64,000 nt of DNA, taken from assembly GCA_007753675.1 (NCBI GenBank), contig CP036432.1:8372233-8436232 (forward strand), read 5' to 3'. The notes beneath the pieces were generated by a model. It worked only from the letters and a program-made list of their open reading frames with translations. It was not told the DNA's origin and searched no databases. This document shows positions 62,138 to 64,000 of the stretch, in pieces (position 1 is the stretch's first letter; every line of letters starts with the position of its first letter). The translations under genes were made by a program, and so were the position numbers. Origin of the DNA: Stieleria magnilauensis. Lineage in GTDB: Bacteria > Planctomycetota > Planctomycetia > Pirellulales > Pirellulaceae.

Positions 62138-62587
62138 ATGCATTCTCCAAACACAGAATCCCAAAACCATCTTGCGGCGATAACCGACGCCGTTGTTGTC
62201 GTCGAGAAGTCGCTCGCGGCGATGCCGGGGAGCCGTCACAGCAGCTGCGTGTACGAACTGGGGGAACACGCCGCCTATTTTCGCGACGATCCCTCGGACC
62301 GCGTGTGCCTGAGGTTTGGCAGGATAAGAAACCACGCTGGCGAATGCCTGCACGTCGAGGTCTCCGACGAGCATGGTGAGCCGTTCTATACCGTCTGGAT
62401 CGGCGACGAGGCTCTCCCCGCTGGCATACGGGTTGCTTTGGCCGGCAGGGCCCCCACGCTGATCAGGCTGGCCACTAATGACGGGGACGACGTGAACGCC
62501 GAATTACTCAAGAAGACTGCCAGAGCGGTCATGCAAGCGTCTAAGGACGTATCCGGGTCAGCTCACAAACGTCACTTCCTATGGTAA
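62138..62587 (+). CDS. Small hypothetical protein
   Basis: A 149-residue soluble protein starting at the ATG at 62138, about 70 bases after the previous stop. Strand-rich centre (ECLHVEVSDEHGEPFYTVWIGDEALPAGI) and a helical C-terminus. Not recognised. It probably belongs to the operon of 60404-62066. Confidence 0.6.
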   Translation: MHSPNTESQNHLAAITDAVVVVEKSLAAMPGSRHSSCVYELGEHAAYFRDDPSDRVCLRFGRIRNHAGECLHVEVSDEHGEPFYTVWIGDEALPAGIRVALAGRAPTLIRLATNDGDDVNAELLKKTARAVMQASKDVSGSAHKRHFLW

Positions 62588-63553
62588 TGACCGAGTAGAT
62601 CTCACTGGTTCAGTACGCCGGCTTCAATGACACCGATCGAGCGAACACTTACAGTAGCTCAGCGTGCCGGGCGTTTCGAAATCGCTCGACAAGAGACTCC
62701 CTGGCCAACATGATGGCCGATACGACCGCCACGCAAATTGACGCACCCCAGTTGTCGAGCACTTCGGCGAGCCAGGATCACCACGACGTTCAACTCGGCG
62801 TCTCACTCGTGCGGCGGCGCCTTGATCGCTGTTGTGTCTATAAAGAACGCCCGCGACCGGCCGACCCGACGCCTGGGGCAAAGGCGTCAGGAAGGTGAGC
62901 CCAGTCGCGAGCGTTGGGCTGCATCATAGCGTAAACGGTTGAGTGCTCCAAAGTTTTGATTCACTGAAGTCGGATCCTTTGAAGCCTGGCTCACCCAAAA
63001 AACACAGGCGACACACCAATCGCCGAGTACTTGAGGTCAAGGTCGCCGAGCCGAGATCTCGCTGCGCAGCCGTCATCTTAGCGCGGCGTAAAGGCCACAA
63101 CGCGGAAAACGCCAACTCTAACTGATCTCTGAATCGCTCGGATATCGTCGTGCTTGTTCCGTCACCAGATGCCGAATTTGGTGCTGTCAACGGGATCCTG
63201 TCAACTTGAGATGCAGCAGATGCATTAGGCGACAGGGTAACGGCCAGTCGTTTCGATATTGACCGTCCGGGCACGCCTGAGACTAACGTCTTCAGCACAA
63301 CGAACAAACGATTTCAGCAAGCTTTCGACGGAGGGCATTGATCTTCGCACGGGATCCTCAAGGCAGCGGCCGCTGGTATTTGACGCGGGTGGATCAAGAT
63401 CAGCGTCCGCGTTGAGCGGGCGGGGCCAGTCGCGACCGCTTTCCCAAGCATCAACGGGCCGACGGACGTGCCGATTTTTTGGTGATTTGGACGTTGCGAT
63501 GTCAATTGGATTTGACGTTTTTTGACATCCAGAACTTCGAATCAGGACCTAGC
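62588..63553. other. Non-coding stretch without a supported gene
   Basis: About 965 bases in which no frame shows convincing homology or codon bias; several open frames exist by chance in this GC-rich sequence. Confidence 0.4.
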
Positions 63554-63994
63554 ATGTTTTTCCTCAATCAGCTCGTCGACCACAAACGCTACGTCGACCA
63601 CGAACGCTACCTCGACAACGATTCCCATGACGACGACGAGCACTACGTCGTGAGCAAGTCCCATATCGTAGGCCAGTTCTACGGGTATATCAGCGGAGAG
63701 GACTATTGCCTCAGCGATGGAACCATCTGGCAGATCACAACGCCGATCTACAGAATTCGGAAGAAGCAGTCGCCGCGTGCCACCGTTTTCCGCAAGGGAG
63801 AGCAATACTACATGTCCGTCCGTGGAATGGGGCACGAAGTTGAGGTCGAAGCAGTTTATCTGCCCCCCTGTGTACTTGAGACGCCGATCGGACACTTCGA
63901 AAACCATGAACTGCAGGAGCAGTTATCGATCCCTACGCTGACCAAGAGAGCCCTGGCAAAGTGGAAGTGGTACACGGCGGTTAGGGATAGTTAG
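63554..63994 (+). CDS. Small hypothetical protein, paralogue of the 59933 gene
   Basis: A 146-residue protein from the ATG at 63554 (MFFLNQLVDHKRY), with a charged N-terminus (HERYLDNDSHDDDEHY) absent from its paralogue and a core aligned with it (YCLSDGTIWQITTPIYRIRKK then RATVFRKGEQYYMSVRGMG). The first residues FFLNQL look cytoplasmic. Function unknown. The gene ends six bases before the window edge. Confidence 0.7.
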   Translation: MFFLNQLVDHKRYVDHERYLDNDSHDDDEHYVVSKSHIVGQFYGYISGEDYCLSDGTIWQITTPIYRIRKKQSPRATVFRKGEQYYMSVRGMGHEVEVEAVYLPPCVLETPIGHFENHELQEQLSIPTLTKRALAKWKWYTAVRDS

Positions 63995-64000
63995 CGTCTG

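Noticed and set aside
62588..63553. Genes in the 965-base gap
   Set aside because: Frames present on both strands show no homology, start signals or overlap with neighbours that would support them.

Overview
The window looks chromosomal and comes from a member of the Planctomycetota, most likely a Pirellulales (Rhodopirellula-like) bacterium. Three gene types support this: a secreted cytochrome-like/DUF1549/LamG/DUF1553 protein in operon with a DUF1501 protein (3.6-8.3 kb), a DUF1580 helix-turn-helix gene, and many short membrane proteins that begin with planctomycete-style NPY..P N-termini. The assignment rests on protein families read by eye; no 16S or marker phylogeny is present.

Layout. 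(1) 1-13.4 kb is ordinary core genome: the end of a TPR protein, FolE2, a membrane protein, the DUF1549/DUF1553 and DUF1501 pair, a secreted hypothetical divergent from a LolD-type ABC ATPase, a SNF2 helicase coupled to a hypothetical, and a small coiled-coil protein. (2) 13.67-22.2 kb starts at a tRNA-Pro(TGG) and holds a candidate integrative element: tyrosine integrase, a gene with fourteen 18-bp coding repeats, G-rich repeats and CAACTCATAC iterons, a DUF1580 gene, a replication-initiator-like protein and a DnaB-type helicase. A minus-strand operon follows (RadC-JAB fusion, gp88-like protein, tiny acidic protein) and ends in a strong terminator. No attR was found. (3) 22.9-43.6 kb is the most remarkable part: what appears to be a chromosomal integron. 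It has a decayed integron-integrase C-terminus, then about nineteen attC-like imperfect palindromes of about 90-100 bp in one orientation, separating some twenty small same-strand cassette genes. These include DUF4375-, SUKH-, DUF6714-, DUF6896- and DUF7738-like proteins, pentapeptide, receiver and HEAT-like proteins, and small membrane proteins. Three ORF-less group II intron remnants lie antisense inside attC sites, and IS110, ISAs1 and MITE-like elements have invaded the array.

(4) 43.7-55 kb is a damaged defence-type region: a 5'-truncated Ro60/TROVE-vWA gene, a PHP-SMC/ABC ATPase (TrlF-like) broken by IS1380 and by a nonsense codon, and an intact 1607-residue DUF4011-helicase-Vsr/DUF559-DUF3320 protein resembling the reported hhe anti-phage architecture. 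(5) 55.1-59.1 kb carries second copies of the IS110 element and of the ISAs1-family IS on either side of an unrecognised gene. (6) 59.1-64 kb is another accessory segment of unrecognised genes, including a paralogous pair about 3.6 kb apart.

Together, the right three quarters of the window form a genomic island built by site-specific recombination (tRNA integrase, integron) and then reshaped by transposons and retroelements. Several of these insert into the recombination sites and palindromes of the island itself.
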